Source: WTXA01 sp041741995 (GTDB lineage: Bacteria; Bacillota; TC1). Taken from it: a stretch of 14,868 bases of DNA. The stretch covers positions 1 to 14,868 of the forward strand of contig JBGSJN010000102.1 in assembly GCA_041741995.1 (NCBI GenBank), given 5' to 3'. The position numbers were made by a program, and so were the translations under genes. The notes below the pieces were generated by a model. The model searched no databases, was not told where the DNA came from, and saw only the letters and a program-made list of their open reading frames with translations. Shown here piece after piece: positions 13,187 to 14,868 of the stretch; the stretch's first letter is position 1, and each line of letters begins with the position of its first letter.

Positions 13187-13320
13187 CGCTTTAAATTTAC
13201 TTTCTTAACTATTTTCCAGCCATCTGATTGATACTTATCTTTCATCTCCAAAGGAATCCATTTATCACTATGTCCCTCTTTGGATATCAGATAATGTTCA
13301 AAGCTCTCCTTGAAACACAT
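13171..13320 (-). CDS. 49-residue phage ORF in the lysis module, unknown function
   Basis: The product begins MCFKESFEHYLISKEGHSDK, continues with W-I-P-L-E-M and SDGWK-I-V, and ends in a very basic tail (KVNLKRKRED). There is no signal peptide or membrane segment. The ATG follows the holin stop by one base (TAA-T-ATG) and has only a weak ribosome site, so translation probably depends on ribosomes ending at holin. It sits between holin and endolysin. I do not recognise a family. Confidence 0.6.
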   Translation of the reverse strand: MCFKESFEHYLISKEGHSDKWIPLEMKDKYQSDGWKIVKKVNLKRKRED

Positions 13321-13321
13321 A

Positions 13322-13510
13322 TTACCAGTTTTCAAGATCAGTAGGGTTATTTAATCCTGCTACTACGTTAATAATTGCTATTAATGCTCCACTTACAACT
13401 TGTACTGCCTGTTCGATATTTGGAGCAAAAAATATAATAACTCCTACAACTATTGAAATCAATTGAATTTGAACTACTGGGCTTTTTAATCTTTTCATAA
13501 TATTTTCCAT
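13322..13510 (-). CDS. Phage holin
   Basis: A small protein of 62 residues has two hydrophobic segments at about 12-28 and 36-52, a basic N-terminus (MKRLKSP from residue 5) and the tail AGLNNPTDLENW. This N-N-P-T-D ending after a second membrane segment is typical of small Firmicutes phage holins that open the membrane for the endolysin. GAGGAG lies before the first ATG, so that start is kept, although Met5 is possible. It lies 19 bases after the XhlA-like gene and one ORF before the amidase, the usual lysis module. Confidence 0.85.
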   Translation of the reverse strand: MENIMKRLKSPVVQIQLISIVVGVIIFFAPNIEQAVQVVSGALIAIINVVAGLNNPTDLENW

Positions 13511-13529
13511 TACTTTTCTCCTCTCTTTT

Positions 13530-13913
13530 TTATAGAAATTTTCCGAATAGAAAACTAATTATCAGTAATATTACAGCCGTTCCAAATTGCCAGGCCCTAC
13601 TAAATACAACATCTAATCTTTTCTCTTCAGCTATTTCTTCTGCATTCTTCATTATTTTTATTTCATCTGCTTTTTCTGTTATCTCTTCATCTTTTTCTTT
13701 TAACTTATCCTTCATACGAGTGAATAATTCTTCATTCTCACGTTTATGTTTTTGAACTAACTCATCAAGAATATCTTTCATAGTTTCTACAGCTCCAGTC
13801 AGTTTAACTAGTGTTGTATCAGTTAAGATACGATGTTCTATTAGAACATCTACTTTATCGGCAGTTTCTAAAATCTTTCTTCCACATTCCTTATCTTGGC
13901 TTACTATACACAT
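13530..13913 (-). CDS. XhlA-like phage coiled-coil membrane protein
   Basis: The protein has 127 residues. Residues about 40-100 are charged and heptad-like (many Glu and Lys with spaced Leu/Ile/Met), a probable coiled coil, and residues 109-125 form one C-terminal membrane segment (WQFGTAVILLIISFLFG). This layout matches XhlA-type proteins, which act with a holin in phage lysis, though XhlA is usually shorter (about 70-90 residues) and the N-terminal 30 residues with two Cys are not typical. The gene lies 18 bases past the tail gene and 19 bases before holin, in one operon. The ribosome site is GGAG. The domain name is an inference from layout and position. Confidence 0.65.
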   Translation of the reverse strand: MCIVSQDKECGRKILETADKVDVLIEHRILTDTTLVKLTGAVETMKDILDELVQKHKRENEELFTRMKDKLKEKDEEITEKADEIKIMKNAEEIAEEKRLDVVFSRAWQFGTAVILLIISFLFGKFL

Positions 13914-13931
13914 TGCTCAACTCCTTTATAT

Positions 13932-14868
13932 TTAATACCAACGACCAACTGCTTGATAGGTACACCCATAAGCACCACCATTGTAAATTGTTGTAGGTGT
14001 ATGCACTAATATTTTTACTACGATTGTTGCAGGGGAAGCAGGGTAGGCTTCTGTTACAAATGATGCCGACACTCCACCACTTGCAATTCCTCTAATACCT
14101 GCTTGAACTACATATTGACTTGTATTAGAAAATACAGCAGGTAAACCAATAGTTGTTCCACTTCCTGCATTTCCTGCACTAGAGGTAGTTGTATCCCAAC
14201 AATAACAAATTTGAGTTCCATCATAATACCTAACCCAATAACCTAAAACATTTACACCACTTTGAACTAATGGTTTACTGTTTATTAAAATATCACTACT
14301 TCCATCAACATACCCGATGTATTCCATTTTATTAGTACCACCTCCACCAATTAAAATTGGTTTAGTGTTTGGAATTTTTACTGATATACCATCTGATATT
14401 TCTGTTCTTTCACCTGTATTAGCAATATCATAAATCTTTATCCAAGTTATTCCATCTTCAGAAACTTCAATTTTATGTCCGTTATACCAGCGTATATCTA
14501 ACCAATAATGCCACGACTTAATCTCCACTATATCTGTATAGACAGCACCTAAATCTATTTGAACATATTGTGAACCTGTAGCACTTATTTCTGCATATTG
14601 GCTTACTGTTAAATCTCCATTGGTTACATAACTTGCATTAGTAATTGTAGCCGAACCAGTAACAGTTTTATTTAATGCTCTATTAGTACCTCCACTTGTC
14701 AATGCCCTAACTTCGTTCCAATGCCTAGCATCATTGACCGAATTACTAGTTACATAATCTCTAATATATCTAATTCTCATAGGTACTATTGGAGCAGATA
14801 AATTCATTCCAGCTACAGCACTTATTAATCCTAAGGCATTAGTGACACCGTTTAAATTTGCATTACCT
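13932..14868 (-). CDS. Phage tail fibre-like protein with discoidin-like domain (partial)
   Basis: The frame is open to the right edge: 20 codons precede the first visible ATG at 14807 (they read GNANLNGVTNALGLISAVAG), so the gene starts outside the window. Counting from that Met, residues 42-146 look like a discoidin (F5/8 type C) carbohydrate-binding fold: RALNKTVTGS, a VTNGDLTVSQYA segment, YVQIDLGAVYTDIVEIK at 81-97, a KIEVSEDGITW strand at 112-122 and an end in ISVKIP. The C-terminal part is Gly/Ser/Thr-rich and ends GCTYQAVGRWY, similar to tail fibre C-termini that often finish with an IGRW motif. It likely binds the host surface. It is the first seen gene of the late operon and lies 18 bases before the XhlA-like gene. 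Confidence 0.8.
   Translation of the reverse strand, partial: GNANLNGVTNALGLISAVAGMNLSAPIVPMRIRYIRDYVTSNSVNDARHWNEVRALTSGGTNRALNKTVTGSATITNASYVTNGDLTVSQYAEISATGSQYVQIDLGAVYTDIVEIKSWHYWLDIRWYNGHKIEVSEDGITWIKIYDIANTGERTEISDGISVKIPNTKPILIGGGGTNKMEYIGYVDGSSDILINSKPLVQSGVNVLGYWVRYYDGTQICYCWDTTTSSAGNAGSGTTIGLPAVFSNTSQYVVQAGIRGIASGGVSASFVTEAYPASPATIVVKILVHTPTTIYNGGAYGCTYQAVGRWY

Larger units (their letters stand above)
11696..14868. mobile_element. Prophage end, partial (lysis module and tail gene)
   Basis: Everything right of the tRNA fragment is phage-like and on the minus strand: tail fibre-like protein, XhlA-like protein, holin, amidase and two small ORFs, read toward the attachment site. This is the usual late-gene order at the end of a temperate siphophage. 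Integrase and repressor genes are not in the window, in agreement with this being the end opposite to int. Confidence 0.88.

Noticed and set aside
13811..13996. A 61-residue plus-strand frame.
   Set aside because: It overlaps the XhlA-like and tail genes in antisense and has no support.

Overview
The window comes from an AT-rich low-GC Gram-positive bacterium, most likely a clostridial anaerobe. The reasons are Shine-Dalgarno sites of the GGAGG type, many T-rich hairpin terminators, PadR and LacI regulators, a BMP-type lipoprotein transporter, and a phage with an amidase/holin lysis module and tRNA integration. No 16S or other marker is present, so the genus is not called.

Left part (1-1907): the N-terminal end of a topoisomerase III gene, then a two-gene unit of a PadR-family regulator followed by a complete EF-Ts (tsf) gene that is not next to rpsB. 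A 13-bp-arm palindrome containing ATGT-N8-ACAT, the known PadR operator form, overlaps the likely promoter.

Centre (1946-8811): an operon on the minus strand. Its order is BMP-family binding lipoprotein, two-domain ABC ATPase, two BPD_transp_2 permeases, a stand-alone RibD C-terminal-type reductase, and, from a possible separate promoter, a LacI-family regulator. Three GGTAACGTTACC-type operators spaced about three helical turns apart sit at the operon's promoter, so the LacI protein probably controls the transporter. The binding protein and the reductase both lack some canonical ligand or cofactor residues, so the transported compound is uncertain (a nucleoside-like or flavin/pyrimidine-like molecule is the default guess).

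Right chromosomal part (8996-11692): a YczE-like membrane protein, a secreted C39-like cysteine peptidase, a small secreted Cys-containing protein with two 60-bp tandem repeats, and a 39-residue single-pass membrane peptide. The peptide lies downstream of a decayed gene that still has a promoter, a 31-bp palindrome and a ribosome-binding site.

Far right (11696-14868): one end of a prophage. The 3' half of tRNA-Arg(ACG), with CCA and its terminator, is present without its 5' half, which marks the distal attachment site. Reading inward come a 39-residue ORF, an amidase with two cell-wall-binding repeats, a 49-residue ORF, a holin, an XhlA-like coiled-coil protein, and a tail fibre-like protein that runs off the window. 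The integrase and the intact tRNA should lie beyond the right edge.
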